DNA of 64,000 bases from Terriglobia bacterium (GCA_035712365.1 DASTAW010000001.1:1-64000); one strand, 5' to 3'; positions 25,691-35,883 are shown, numbered from the stretch's first letter. Notes: generated by a model not told the origin, from the letters alone. Program-made: numbers and translations.

Positions 25691-26263
25691 GCATTATTTG
25701 AGATGGCGGCAAAACGGGCGGGCCAAGGGCGCCGATCGCAGGGCTTGCGAGTGCGCAGATGTGTCCCCAACGAAGACCGCACACGGCCCGTCAGCGGCGC
25801 GGCGCCTGCCCCGCTATCCTGGCGCCGAGGGCATGATCTCTGTCAGGATGGCGGCACGCAAACCACGGGGAATTTAACAAAGATTTCAGATTGCAGAACA
25901 AAGTCGTCTTACCGTCGGCTCGCCTGAGGGGATCGTCCAATTCTTCCTCGGCTCGCCCGCGCGGTCGCGCCGGTTGGCGGGGGCGGCGAGGGAAATGCTT
26001 TATGCATAGCCTTCATACATAGGCTATGTATCGGCTCTGGAGCTCCCCAATGGGACGCATGGGATTTTCACTTGGAAGATTAACAATTTTGTAAGTTGCT
26101 GAAAATAAACAGCTCAACTCTCACTGAATTGAATGCTTCCGCGATTTGTGCTTATTTTTGGCACAGCGGGTAAAATTTACTGATCGCCTGGTTCTATTTG
26201 AACATGGCCGCGGTTCCGCCATGTTGGTGACGTGGTTCTGACGATTCTGCGGGAAGGTGCCCG
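25691..26263. other. 570-bp gap with two hairpins, no gene seen
   Basis: No credible coding frame was found. Two inverted repeats stand out: TGCATAGCC/GGCTATGTA (26003-26011 and 26022-26030, 10-nt loop) and AACATGGC/GCCATGTT (26201-26208 and 26218-26225, 9-nt loop). The latter lies 40 bp past the gltB stop and could aid termination, though it lacks a T-run. The rest holds the upstream side of the BlaI-like promoter. Confidence 0.5.
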
Positions 26264-29200
26264 CTACACCTGGGCAGGCTGGTTTGAAGATCGGGGAACC
26301 GCCTCAGCAGGAGCGTCTGCCGGTTTTGATCGTGGGTGTACTTTCCAGAATGACAGCAGGCTCGAAGACCAGTTCTCGAGGATGTCCCATGCCGCTTGGC
26401 TGCCGGTTTTTTCGGCATGTGCCATCACCAGCTGCCGAAGCAGATGAGAATCTCCCGGCTCAATCACGCGCTCGATCCCGACCAGCTCAGGATTGTAACG
26501 CTGTTCAAAACGGCCGGCGGAATCAAGGACGAAAGCGATTCCATTGGTCATGCCGGCGCCGAAATTTCTTCCGGTCTCGCCCAGAATGACGACGACGCCT
26601 CCGGTCATGTACTCGCAGGCATGATCGCCGGCGCCTTCGACGACGGCCGTTGCTCCGCTGTTGCGCACGGCAAAACGTTCTCCGGCGCGCCCGGCGGCAA
26701 ACAGTTTGCCAGCCGTAGCGCCATAGAGCACGGCGTTGCCCATGATGACGTTCTCATTTGATGCGAAAGCAGATTCCTTCGGCGGCCGGATGATGACTTC
26801 TCCTCCACCCAATCCTTTGCCCACGTAATCGTTGGCTTCGCCGTCCAGCACCAACCGCAGGCCTTCAGTGAGGAAAGCTCCAAAGCTCTGCCCGGCGCTG
26901 CCGCGGAAACGGAATTCCGCCGTCTGGTCTATCATTCCGCGGTTGCCGTAGCGGAGGGCGATGGCATTCGCGGCGCGGGCGCCGATGGTCCGATTGATGT
27001 TGCTGATCTCGTATTCGCGAACAATCGACGTGCCCTGGTCAAGGGCCTGCTTCACATCCTCCGCCATGCGCAGCGCCAGCGGATCAAGGTTCCGCGCGGG
27101 AGTCCGGGCCCGAACGCTGGAGCGGATTTCAGGATCGGGCCGGTGAAGCAGAGGACGAAGATCGAACTGTCCGCGGCGGCCTTCGACCCTATGGCCGGTT
27201 GGAACCAGCAGGTCCGTGCGGCCCACAATCTCTTCGAGAGAACGGAACCCGAGTTGGGCAAGTAGTTCGCGAATGTTTTGGGCGACGTGCCGCATGTAAT
27301 TCACCAGCCGCTCCGGCTCATTCGGGAATTTCTTCCGCAGGTCTTCGCGCTGGGTCGCCACGCCCACGGGACAGGTGTTCAGGTGGCACTGCCTCGCCAT
27401 CACGCAAGCCAGCGCCACCAGGGCTGAGGTGCCGAACCCAAATTCGTCCGCGCCCAGCATTGCCGCCACCACAACATCTCTCCCGGTTTTCAATCCGCCA
27501 TCGGCCCGCAGCCGTACCCGGCTCCGCAAGCCACTTTCAACCAGACACTGATGGGCTTCGGCAAGCCCCATTTCCCATGGAGAGCCCGTGTTCTTGACCG
27601 AGATCAGCGGCGATGCCCCCGTGCCGCCGTCGTGACCGCTGATGAGCACCACATCCGCATTCGCCTTCGCGACACCGGAAGCCACGGTACCCACACCGGC
27701 CTGCGACACCAGTTTGACGGCAATGGTGGCGCTCGGGTTGATTTCTCGGAGGTCGTAGATCAACTGAGCCAGGTCCTCGATGGAATAAATGTCGTGATGA
27801 GGAGGCGGCGAGATCAGCGAAATGCCTTCCACGGCGCGGCGTACGCGGGCGATCATGGGCGTGACTTTGTGGGAGGGCAACTGGCCGCCTTCGCCGGGCT
27901 TCGAGCCCTGGGCCATTTTGATTTCCAGTTGCTCGGCCCGAACCAGGTATTCGGGCGTCACGCCGAATCGCGCTGAAGCCACCTGCTTGATCTTGTTTTC
28001 GGCGGAGTCGCCGCTCTCAAGTTCGATGAAGTAAACGTTCGGATCTTCCCCGCCCTCGCCAGTGTTTGAGCGCGCGCCGATCCGGTTCATGGCCACTGCC
28101 AGCGTGTGCTGGGTCTCAGGGCTCAGGGCGCCGAGGGACATCGCCTGCGACGTGAAGCGCTTCCAGATGCTCTCGACGGGCTCCACTTCCTCAATGGGAA
28201 TAGGCTTGGCAGGGACAAACTTTAGCAAGTCGCGCAGGGTGATGGGCTCTCGCTCGTCCACCTCTCGCGCGAAAGCCCTATAACTCTCCTCATCGCCTTC
28301 CTTGGCGGCCTTCTGCAGGTTGCGAATCACCTGCGGGCTGAAGGCGTGGCGTTCAAACCCTTTTCGGAACCGATAGTAGCCTGCGAACTCCGGTTTATCG
28401 GCCACGGCCGGAAAAGCTTCACGGTGACGCGCAATAACGTCGTGTGCCAGATCCACCAACTTGCGGCCGCCGATCAGAGAACGAGTGTCTGGGAAGAACT
28501 CCTTCACCACGTCCTGGTCAAGGCCGATGATCTCAAAAAATTTGCCGCCCTGATAGCTTGCCAGCGTCGAGATGCCCATTTTTGACATGATCTTCTTGAT
28601 GCCTGTCTCGATGCCGCTCCGGAAATTTTCCAGCGCCTGAGCCATGGAAATCTGCCCCAACTCGCCCCGGCCCGCAAGGTCGGCCACAGCTTCGAGGACC
28701 AGATAAGGATTGATGCCGGCTGCGCCATAGGCCACCAGGCAAGCAAACTGATGGGATTCCCAGGCTTCAGCGGTTTCGAGCACCAGGTCGGCCTTATTGC
28801 CAACGCCCTCGGCGATCAAGTGCTCAACCACGGCCCCAACAACCAGCAGCATCGGAACCGCGGCATGGCCGGCGTCCAATCCGCGATCGCTCAGAATCAG
28901 GATGGAACTGCCCTGCTTCACGGCAGCCAGGCATTCCTGTCTGATTCGGTCGATGGCTGCCGACATGCCTTCCGGCCCCTGGCTGGCGGGGAATAGGACT
29001 GAGACCGTCACAGGCTTGAACTTCTCTTCCCCAAGCTGCTTCAGTTCGGTGAGTTCTGCATCAAAAAGTAATGGCGATTCCAGCCGTATCATGCGGGCGT
29101 GCTCGGGTGATTCAATGAGCACCGAGTGGCGGGCGCCCAGATAAAGATTCAGAGACATCACCAGCGACTCGCGCAGCGGATCGATCGGCGGATTGGTAAC

Positions 29201-30811
29201 CTGGGCAAACATCTGCCGGAAATAATGGTAGACAGGGCGCGGGCGCGTGGAGAGGGCGGCAAGCGGTGTGTCGTCGCCCATGGAACCGGTCGCCTCTTTC
29301 TTCATGCCGGCCAGGGGTTTGATCAGCAACTCCAGATCTTCCTCGGTATATCCGGCTGCGCGCTGCAAGGCGATGAAGCTTGCGCGGTCAGTGGACGAAA
29401 GCCGGTCCGCGGCAGCTTCCGCCAGCCCGCTTTGCTCTGCCCTGAACCGCGGTAGGAACAGCATCTGGTTCCGAATCCATTTCCGGTATTTCCGGGCGTG
29501 CGAAACCTGCTTTTTGAGCTGCTCGTTCTTGAAAACCTTTTTATGTTCCAGGTCCACCAGAAGAATCTGGCCGGGGCCGAGCCTTCCCTTCTCCTGCACT
29601 CGTTCGGGCTCGATGGGCAGCAAGCCAACCTCGGACCCCAGGACCACCAAGCCGTCCCGCGTGATGGTGTAACGGGCGGGGCGCAATCCGTTGCGATCGA
29701 GCGCCGCCCCCACCAGCGGGCCGTCCAGAAATGCCATGGCGGCAGGCCCGTCCCACGGCTCCATCAGGCAGGAGTGGTAATGATAGAAAGCCTGAACGTC
29801 CGCGGGGATTTCAACTGAACCCTCCCAGGCCTCCGGGATCATCATCAACAGCGCGTGATGCACCGCGCGGCCCGAACGGGTGAGCAATTCGAGGACATTA
29901 TCGAAGCTTGCGGAATCGCTCCCTCCGGGCTGTATCACCGGCTTCAGCCACTCGGATTCGCTACCCCAGATGGGGTGATCCAGCACGGCTTCACGGGCCC
30001 GCATCCAGTTGCGGTTTCCCAGCAGAGTGTTGATCTCGCCGTTGTGCGCGACCAGCCGGAAGGGCTGCGCCAGAAACCACGTGGGCGAAGTGTTGGTGCT
30101 GTAACGCTGATGGTAAAGAGCAGCGGAAGTCTTGAATTCCGGGTCCCCAAGATCTTTGTAGAAAATCCCAAGCTGCGAGGGCGCCATCAAACCTTTGTAG
30201 ACAATATTGCGCGAGGAGAATGAAGGGATGTAACAGTCTGCAAGCTTTGCTTCGGCAATCCGCCGCTCGATTTCCTTGCGAGTTAGGTAAAGAATCTGTT
30301 CAAATTCGCGTTCCTGGTCGGCCGGCTGCGCCACCAGCAGGTGCCAGATGGCCGGCTGGCTCTCGCGAGCCTGGGGACCAAGCGCGTCCGGATTCACAGG
30401 AACCTGGCGCCAACCCGCCACATAAAGCCCCCGATTGCGGACCGCTTCTTCGGCGGCAAACATGGCCTGCGCGCGTGCTACTCCGTCGGACGGGAAGAAA
30501 AATACGCCGACAGCGGTGCGCCAGTGCGGTTGAAATCCAGAATTAAGGCGGCGCGCTTCCCGGGCAAAGAAATCCGAAGGAAGCTGTACCGTAATACCCG
30601 CGCCGTCACCACTGGCCCCGTCAGCATCCACACCACCACGGTGCGTCAGACACCCCAGACATTCGAGCGCCTGAGTAACAACACGGTGCGACGCGGGAGC
30701 ATTGAGATCAGCGACAAATCCCACTCCGCAGGCGTCGTGCTCATCGTGCTGATTAAGGCCGCGAGAACGTTCGCCTCTCGTTTTTTCATCCATTGAATCG
30801 TGTTTAGACAC
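26264..30811 (-). CDS. gltB: Glutamate synthase large subunit
   Basis: This 1515-residue enzyme makes two glutamates from glutamine and 2-oxoglutarate. A short propeptide precedes the conserved CGVGF, whose Cys (about residue 28) becomes the N-terminal nucleophile of the glutaminase domain. The central and synthase domains follow with SNTGEGGEDP, GAKPGEGG-like QGSKPGEGGQLPSHKV, SPPPHHDIYSIEDL, GHDGGTGASP, and a C-terminal beta-helix domain with repeated G-x-x-G. The 3Fe-4S ligands lie in CVMARQCHLNTCPVG. Two starts are possible, 30811 and 30793. No gltD small subunit is adjacent. Confidence 0.97.
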   Translation of the reverse strand: MSKHDSMDEKTRGERSRGLNQHDEHDACGVGFVADLNAPASHRVVTQALECLGCLTHRGGVDADGASGDGAGITVQLPSDFFAREARRLNSGFQPHWRTAVGVFFFPSDGVARAQAMFAAEEAVRNRGLYVAGWRQVPVNPDALGPQARESQPAIWHLLVAQPADQEREFEQILYLTRKEIERRIAEAKLADCYIPSFSSRNIVYKGLMAPSQLGIFYKDLGDPEFKTSAALYHQRYSTNTSPTWFLAQPFRLVAHNGEINTLLGNRNWMRAREAVLDHPIWGSESEWLKPVIQPGGSDSASFDNVLELLTRSGRAVHHALLMMIPEAWEGSVEIPADVQAFYHYHSCLMEPWDGPAAMAFLDGPLVGAALDRNGLRPARYTITRDGLVVLGSEVGLLPIEPERVQEKGRLGPGQILLVDLEHKKVFKNEQLKKQVSHARKYRKWIRNQMLFLPRFRAEQSGLAEAAADRLSSTDRASFIALQRAAGYTEEDLELLIKPLAGMKKEATGSMGDDTPLAALSTRPRPVYHYFRQMFAQVTNPPIDPLRESLVMSLNLYLGARHSVLIESPEHARMIRLESPLLFDAELTELKQLGEEKFKPVTVSVLFPASQGPEGMSAAIDRIRQECLAAVKQGSSILILSDRGLDAGHAAVPMLLVVGAVVEHLIAEGVGNKADLVLETAEAWESHQFACLVAYGAAGINPYLVLEAVADLAGRGELGQISMAQALENFRSGIETGIKKIMSKMGISTLASYQGGKFFEIIGLDQDVVKEFFPDTRSLIGGRKLVDLAHDVIARHREAFPAVADKPEFAGYYRFRKGFERHAFSPQVIRNLQKAAKEGDEESYRAFAREVDEREPITLRDLLKFVPAKPIPIEEVEPVESIWKRFTSQAMSLGALSPETQHTLAVAMNRIGARSNTGEGGEDPNVYFIELESGDSAENKIKQVASARFGVTPEYLVRAEQLEIKMAQGSKPGEGGQLPSHKVTPMIARVRRAVEGISLISPPPHHDIYSIEDLAQLIYDLREINPSATIAVKLVSQAGVGTVASGVAKANADVVLISGHDGGTGASPLISVKNTGSPWEMGLAEAHQCLVESGLRSRVRLRADGGLKTGRDVVVAAMLGADEFGFGTSALVALACVMARQCHLNTCPVGVATQREDLRKKFPNEPERLVNYMRHVAQNIRELLAQLGFRSLEEIVGRTDLLVPTGHRVEGRRGQFDLRPLLHRPDPEIRSSVRARTPARNLDPLALRMAEDVKQALDQGTSIVREYEISNINRTIGARAANAIALRYGNRGMIDQTAEFRFRGSAGQSFGAFLTEGLRLVLDGEANDYVGKGLGGGEVIIRPPKESAFASNENVIMGNAVLYGATAGKLFAAGRAGERFAVRNSGATAVVEGAGDHACEYMTGGVVVILGETGRNFGAGMTNGIAFVLDSAGRFEQRYNPELVGIERVIEPGDSHLLRQLVMAHAEKTGSQAAWDILENWSSSLLSFWKVHPRSKPADAPAEAVPRSSNQPAQV

Positions 30812-30961
30812 TACTCCTCCGACCAGAAGACCTATTTTCTTTCTTCCTGGCAGGATCTGAGAAATGAATAGTTTTTATAGTTCGCATAAACGGCTGCATG
30901 GGTTCCATCTTCAAACGTAAACCAATTAAAATCAAGCTGATTAGCGGATAGGCTGGCGCCT

Positions 30962-31981
30962 TTATGCTTCCCCATGGCGGCCAGAGGTGGCTTTCGAGCC
31001 CCGGCTCCTCGATCTGGCAAGATCCAGCAGCAAACGGGCGAGCCGGTTTGCGTCGTGGCGCGCAACTCCATTCTCCGTCTGAAGCAGTGGAGCACAGATA
31101 GGAGAGACCCCGAGGGACCGGATCTCCACCAGGTCATTAGTGACGGGCTCAGCCTGCCCAGCGGCGTACCGCCTACGCATCGAAATTGGAAACGGGCGGT
31201 TGTTCAGGACAGCGAAGTCAAAGAGGTTGCTCCCGACATGCTGGATGATCGGCTCAAGGTGTTCAGCAGCGGTGTAACCTCGCGTCTCGCCGGGCTGTGT
31301 CATGAGGTTGCCAATAAAGACCCTGGTAGCCTTCGAACGCGCGATCTGCTCCGCAATACGTGAAACCAGCAGGTTGGGAAGGAGCGAGGTGTACAGCGAT
31401 CCCGGCCCCACCGTGATGAGATCGGCTTCGGCTACAGCGTCGAGGGTCTCCGGCATGGGACGGCACCGCGCCGGCGCCATCGACAGCTTGCGGATGGGCA
31501 CACGGGTGTTGTGAATCTGAGTTTCTCCCTCCGCGCGCCGGCCGTCAGCAAGCTGGGCAGTGAGGCGGACATCCGCCAGAGTTGCGGGGAATATCTCTCC
31601 TCTCACCGCCAGCACTTCGCTCGCCAGCCTGACCGCCAGCGAAAAATCACCTGTCAGCTTGGTTAGAGCCGTGAGAAATAGATTGCCGAGGCTGTGTCCG
31701 CGAAGGCCTTTCCCCGCCGAGAAACGATAATTGAACAACCTGGTCAGGACCTTTTCGTCCTCAGCAAGCGCTACCAGGCAGTTGCGAATGTCGCCCGGCG
31801 GCAGCATGCCGAAGTCGCGCCGCAGGCGTCCTGAACTCCCGCCCTCGTCCGTCACTGTGACGACAGCCGTCAACCGGGTTATTGACCGCTGTCCCTGGGA
31901 GCTTTCGGGGATGACCAACTGCTTCAAACCGCGCAGCAGAACGGCCAAGCCAGTACCGCCCCCGATAGCGACAACCCTCAT
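30962..31981 (-). CDS. yvcK: YvcK/CofD-like gluconeogenesis factor
   Basis: The 339-residue protein starts MRVVAIGGGTGLAVLLRGLK and contains VTVTDEGGSSGRLR, GMLPPGDIRNCLVAL, LRGHSLGNLFLTAL and ITVGPGSLYTSLLPNLLV, the set that marks the YvcK family of UDP-sugar-binding proteins. In Gram-positive bacteria it is needed for growth on gluconeogenic carbon sources and for cell shape; its biochemical activity is unsettled. It lacks neighbours rapZ and whiA found in Firmicutes and Actinobacteria. The normal length and the start at the first ATG support the call. Confidence 0.92.
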   Translation of the reverse strand: MRVVAIGGGTGLAVLLRGLKQLVIPESSQGQRSITRLTAVVTVTDEGGSSGRLRRDFGMLPPGDIRNCLVALAEDEKVLTRLFNYRFSAGKGLRGHSLGNLFLTALTKLTGDFSLAVRLASEVLAVRGEIFPATLADVRLTAQLADGRRAEGETQIHNTRVPIRKLSMAPARCRPMPETLDAVAEADLITVGPGSLYTSLLPNLLVSRIAEQIARSKATRVFIGNLMTQPGETRGYTAAEHLEPIIQHVGSNLFDFAVLNNRPFPISMRRRYAAGQAEPVTNDLVEIRSLGVSPICAPLLQTENGVARHDANRLARLLLDLARSRSRGSKATSGRHGEA

Positions 31982-32040
31982 CTATTGCACCTGTGTCGAT
32001 GAGTTGGTGAAAGCGATGATCGCGGAAAAATTCAGGCGCC

Positions 32041-32697
32041 TTATCTCAGCGGCTGGCGCGCATCAGCACCCAGAAGTCGAGTGAAGCGCGGGTCGGCTGA
32101 TAGCGTCTGGAAATCTTCATCGTGGCGTGCCTGGACCTGGTTCTGCGGACGGAGTCTGATCGCTTCCTCAAGGTGGCTGAAGGCATTGTCCGGATCGCCC
32201 TGGAGTCCATAAACAGCAGCCAGAGCGTAATGAACGTATTCCTGACCAGGGACCAGTTTATCCGACTTTTTGAGATACTCACGGGCCTGATCGAGGTCAC
32301 GGCTGTTGAGTGCCGCAACTCCGCGGGCGTAGCATCCCTCCGCCGTTTTGGGATGTCTTTCCTGGTACCACTGGCGTTCGCAAAAGCTTAGATGGACCCT
32401 TGCTCTGTCAGCTATCTCACGGACCGGTGCCCTCGCAACCTTCTCAAACAGCTCAGATGCTCTTTGATAATCTCTTTTTTGAAAATACCGGATTGCGATT
32501 CCAAAATCCTTCAGCGCTGCTTCGCGCTCAACGTCGTGGGGATTTTGAACTACCACGGGAGACGTTTTCCGAGTCCTCACTGGCTGCGCAACGTGGTCCC
32601 GTGAGGCGCTTCTTGAGGCTGCATTCCTGGGGCCTGAAGAAGTCTTCCTCCGCCGTGGGGAGAGCCTGGTCTGCTTGTGTCGGGTTCCTCTGATCAT
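32041..32697 (-). CDS. TPR-repeat protein, cytoplasmic
   Basis: The 218-residue protein has a basic, low-complexity N-terminus (about residues 1-55) and then TPR-like repeats: KDFGIAIRYFQKRDYQRASELFEKVA, GVAALNSRDLDQAREYLKKSDKLVPG and VYGLQGDPDNAFSHLEEAIRLRP. No signal peptide or membrane segment is seen. It lies 59 bp upstream of yvcK on the same strand, so the two may be co-transcribed. It is likely a protein-interaction scaffold; the partner is unknown. The start could lie further in, because the basic N-terminus is not a conserved-looking region. Confidence 0.75.
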   Translation of the reverse strand: MIRGTRHKQTRLSPRRRKTSSGPRNAASRSASRDHVAQPVRTRKTSPVVVQNPHDVEREAALKDFGIAIRYFQKRDYQRASELFEKVARAPVREIADRARVHLSFCERQWYQERHPKTAEGCYARGVAALNSRDLDQAREYLKKSDKLVPGQEYVHYALAAVYGLQGDPDNAFSHLEEAIRLRPQNQVQARHDEDFQTLSADPRFTRLLGADARQPLR

Positions 32698-33003
32698 TAA
32701 CCCTCCAACCAGATACTACTCTGCTGATTGCCTGCGATGCTTGTATGTTAGCAGCTTTCCGGCGGCCAGTCAAACCGCCCATTTCCTGCCGTTTACGAGT
32801 GCGGGGCGGCCCCGGCGCGGCAGGACGATGGGCAGTATCATCTTTGAATTCCTAGGCTTGCGGGCCTTGGGAGGCCAGGTTTACCCCGAGGTTCGGCGGT
32901 GTACACCCGATCATCGCGGGTTCCACCCGGCCGCCATCGCTTCTCATCCGTCTGTAAACAATGAAGAAGTCTGGTGAGGTTCCCCACGACGCTTCGGATT
33001 TAC
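32698..33003. other. Gap without recognised features
   Basis: About 300 bp between a TPR-protein gene starting leftwards and the end of the deoxyhypusine-synthase-like gene. It must hold the promoter of the TPR/yvcK unit. No hairpin followed by a T-run or other motif was identified. Confidence 0.4.
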
Positions 33004-34041
33004 TCATTTCGGGAAGGAGAACTTAAGCTCAGGGCCCATTTCGAAGATCGGCTTCTTCCGTTTGCTGATCAGTTCCCGTTCTTCAGACAGTGCCGTGACC
33101 AGGATGGGCATGGCGATGGTCGAATCGCAGTTGCATGTGACCATGCTGGCGTCATGAGCGATCTTCCCCCAACTCTGGGCTTCTTCGAACGTGCAGCCCG
33201 AAAGGCCGCCCCATTGAGGCATGTCGGTAACAACCTGAACGGCATACTTGTGGCCGTTTGCGGCGTTCCGCATGAAGGTTGCCGTCACCTCGCTCTGCTG
33301 CACAAAATTCTTGGGCGTGCCCCCGCCAAAGTAGATGACGCCGGTGGCGGGTGATTCGCCTGCCAGGTGTGCCGTTTCAAGCACATCGCCAATCACATCA
33401 AAGGTGAAGCGGTTTTTGCCGAGGTGCCGATTTTCGGCGATGCCGATGCCGATCGACGAATCGCCGATGGCAGGGCAATAGAGCGGGACCCGCGCCTTAT
33501 AGGCTGAAGTAACAATGCCGTCCTCTTTGGCGCGCTTCGAGACTTCCTTGCCCAGCAGATACAGAAACTCGCGCGTGGTGTAAGGTCGCGACTGGTCAAG
33601 TGTTGCGGCGAACCGCCCGATGAATTCATCCTCTTCCCGGAACTCCTCCTCGTCCACCAGGGTGTCATACATGCGGTCGATCAGGTTTTTCTGCAGGTGA
33701 ACGTCATTCATGCTGGGAGAACACTGATAGTGCAGCCGCCCCAGCGTTTCATGGATGTCATGGAAAAAATTGGCCCCGGTTGACACCACGCAGTCCACCA
33801 GCCGATGCTTGATCATGTAAGCCACCAGGCGCCGCATGCCGCCCGGGATCATGGCTCCGGACAGCCCCATCATGATGATGACCCGGTCATCCAGCATGCG
33901 TTTCCAGATCTGGAATGCAATGCCGAGGTTTCGCCCCTGGAAGGAGATGCCTTGCATCTTCTCCAGCAGCGACGCAGCGTTCTTCTTCCGGTCGATTTCC
34001 AGCGGGCGAGTTGGGACAGTCAAGATCTCATGTTTGCGCAT
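33004..34041 (-). CDS. Deoxyhypusine synthase-like protein
   Basis: From the ATG at 34041 the 345-residue protein shows the DHS fold markers: MMGLSGAMIPGGMRRLVAYMI, VVSTGANFFHD, CPAIGDSSIG, GVIYFGGGTPKNFVQQ and DMPQWGGLSGCTFEEAQSWGKI, where Lys293 matches the lysine that carries the aminobutyl group. Bacteria lack eIF5A, so bacterial homologues must act otherwise; some are homospermidine synthases. It lies 99 bp after a pyruvoyl arginine decarboxylase, which makes agmatine, on the same strand, so a polyamine role is likely. The exact product cannot be told from the sequence. Confidence 0.88.
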   Translation of the reverse strand: MRKHEILTVPTRPLEIDRKKNAASLLEKMQGISFQGRNLGIAFQIWKRMLDDRVIIMMGLSGAMIPGGMRRLVAYMIKHRLVDCVVSTGANFFHDIHETLGRLHYQCSPSMNDVHLQKNLIDRMYDTLVDEEEFREEDEFIGRFAATLDQSRPYTTREFLYLLGKEVSKRAKEDGIVTSAYKARVPLYCPAIGDSSIGIGIAENRHLGKNRFTFDVIGDVLETAHLAGESPATGVIYFGGGTPKNFVQQSEVTATFMRNAANGHKYAVQVVTDMPQWGGLSGCTFEEAQSWGKIAHDASMVTCNCDSTIAMPILVTALSEERELISKRKKPIFEMGPELKFSFPK

Positions 34042-34140
34042 GATATGGCTCCTGTTTATTTTTATCGCGGGGCTCGGAGGGAAAATGCGATGGCTGTGAC
34101 GGATTCCCCTGAACGGTCCTCCTGGGCGCACCCGCAGGCG

Positions 34141-34695
34141 TCAACCTTCAATACCCAGCAGAACGGCCGCAGACAAAACTGTCGTCCAAAGGCCCCGCTT
34201 GTCGCCGATCGCCGATTGGGTGATCTCCGAGGTTCGGACAATCTTGTTCGAGATGCGGTAGATTTCCTTCTTTTCGTCCCAGCTTTGGTCCGGATCGAAC
34301 TCCACGCCCAGGGTTGTGGCCAGCATCTCGGCGGCCAGCTCTTCGGCGTATTCTCCGGCCACCTGTTCGGTCTGGCCAAAGGAGTGGTGCTCGGAAAGGT
34401 AGCCGTAGGTGTTGCGGTCGGCAGGCATCGCAACTCCGATGGATGCAGCAATCAAACGGTGAGGCTCGCGTGTGGAATTTTCACTGATCACGACGAACGT
34501 AACCTGGCCGGGCTGCAATTCCTTGATGCCCTCAGCACGCGGAACCATCTTGCAGCGGGGTGGAAAGATGCTGGAAACCCGGACCAGATTGCAGGCTGCG
34601 ATTCCAGCCGATCGAAGCGCCAGCTCAAAACTCGTCAGCTTTTCCCGGTGCTTCCCAACCCCTTTGGTCAGAAACATTCTCTGCGGCACAAACAT
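34141..34695 (-). CDS. Pyruvoyl-dependent arginine decarboxylase
   Basis: The 184-residue proenzyme matches the PvlArgDC family: [47 protein letters not shown] and [24 protein letters not shown]. Self-cleavage between Ser41 and Ser42 would give the pyruvoyl group on the alpha chain. It turns arginine into agmatine, the first step to putrescine. The next gene is a deoxyhypusine-synthase-like enzyme. A second ATG at residue 7 is possible, but the stretch before it (MFVPQR) is a common start in relatives. Confidence 0.93.
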   Translation of the reverse strand: MFVPQRMFLTKGVGKHREKLTSFELALRSAGIAACNLVRVSSIFPPRCKMVPRAEGIKELQPGQVTFVVISENSTREPHRLIAASIGVAMPADRNTYGYLSEHHSFGQTEQVAGEYAEELAAEMLATTLGVEFDPDQSWDEKKEIYRISNKIVRTSEITQSAIGDKRGLWTTVLSAAVLLGIEG

Positions 34696-35022
34696 CCTGG
34701 TTCACCAGCTTCTCGCCCCTTCAGTGGCCCTTTATGGCACGCTTGCTGCGGTCGGGAAGCTTCCTCTCCAATTCCGTCAGTTGCAAGCTTTTGAACGTAG
34801 CAAAAAGCTGAGAAAAGTGTCAACGGATTTCTGGACGCCGGGGGTGGCTCAGCTTGGTTCCTTTGTAAGGCGGAGGCCTTTGCCGCGTCGTCTGACCGAA
34901 GAACGGGTGAGACAGCGCGCCGTAAGTCGAACAGTCACGACCTGGGTGCCGGCCAGAATCTTGCACGGCTGGCGCATTTATGGACGGGGCTTCTGCCTGA
35001 TAGGTCGGGCTGTCTCGCTGGA
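34696..35022. other. Gap without recognised features
   Basis: About 330 bp between the OmpA-like gene (transcribed towards it) and the arginine decarboxylase start. It should carry the promoter of the polyamine pair. No clear terminator, tRNA or repeat was found. Confidence 0.4.
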
Positions 35023-35883
35023 TTACTGGTTCAGAGACGAAAGGGGTTTGATGGTGGAATCGACAATGCCGATCTCGACCCGGCGGTTTGTCGCTCGAGC
35101 CTGCTCGGAATCCCCGGCCACCAGTGGATCGGCTTCCCCAAAGCCTTTGGTCGACATGATGGTGGGATCCAGGCCGTTCTGCACGAGATAGCCATAAACG
35201 GATTGTGCCCGCCGTTCCGAAAGCTTCTGGTTGTAATCTTTGGTGCCGATGTCGTCCGTGTAACCGTAAACGGAGATCTGGTATCCCTTCAGCGTTGAAA
35301 GGATGCCTGCGATGCGGCTCAGCACCTCCCTGTCTTCGGGCCGCAAACTCGATTTGTCAAAGGCAAAACGGATGGACTTGCTTCCCAGGGTCATCACCAG
35401 GCCCATCGCCGTCCGGCGCGTCGAGGCAATCTGGCCCAGGCTCTGCTGCAAGCGGTCGAGTTCAGCTTCTCGCTGCTTCCGGTAGTCCTCCGCCTTGGCC
35501 TCAGCCTGCGTGGCCTGCTGCTGCGCCGCCTGCGCCTGCTGTTCGGCCTGCTGCGCCTGCTGCTGGGCCTGAGACTTCTGCTGCTCCGCCTGGTCGCGCT
35601 GGTGGGCGGCCTGCTGGGCGCTCTGTTCGGCAGTGGAAGCCCGATCGAGAGCGGCGGCCGCATTCGCCGCAGCGGCATCCGCCTTCATGCTCGTCTGGTC
35701 AGTCTGGGTGTTGAGGTGGCGGACTTCCCGGTCGACACGGTCCAGCCGCGCCAGCACGACGTAAAAAAGCACCGCGAGCGCGACAAGCACGAGTCCCGCG
35801 AACCACATGAATCCCGACTTCGCGGATCCCCGATCGTGTTCCCGGCGGCCTTCCGGTACGGGCTGGTTCCGGAGGTACTTCAT
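35023..35883 (-). CDS. OmpA-family protein with membrane anchor and coiled coil
   Basis: The 286-residue protein has an N-terminal membrane helix (FMWFAGLVLVALAVLFYVVLA, about residues 25-45), a long Ala/Gln-rich coiled coil (about 60-150), and a C-terminal OmpA domain with FAFDKSSLRPEDREVL, ISVYGYTDDIGTKDYNQKLSERRAQSVYGYL and ARATNRRVEIGI. OmpA domains bind diaminopimelate-type peptidoglycan, so the protein likely ties the inner membrane to the wall. The repetitive CAG-like codons across the coiled coil reflect its Gln/Ala bias. No partner gene is adjacent. Confidence 0.9.
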   Translation of the reverse strand: MKYLRNQPVPEGRREHDRGSAKSGFMWFAGLVLVALAVLFYVVLARLDRVDREVRHLNTQTDQTSMKADAAAANAAAALDRASTAEQSAQQAAHQRDQAEQQKSQAQQQAQQAEQQAQAAQQQATQAEAKAEDYRKQREAELDRLQQSLGQIASTRRTAMGLVMTLGSKSIRFAFDKSSLRPEDREVLSRIAGILSTLKGYQISVYGYTDDIGTKDYNQKLSERRAQSVYGYLVQNGLDPTIMSTKGFGEADPLVAGDSEQARATNRRVEIGIVDSTIKPLSSLNQ

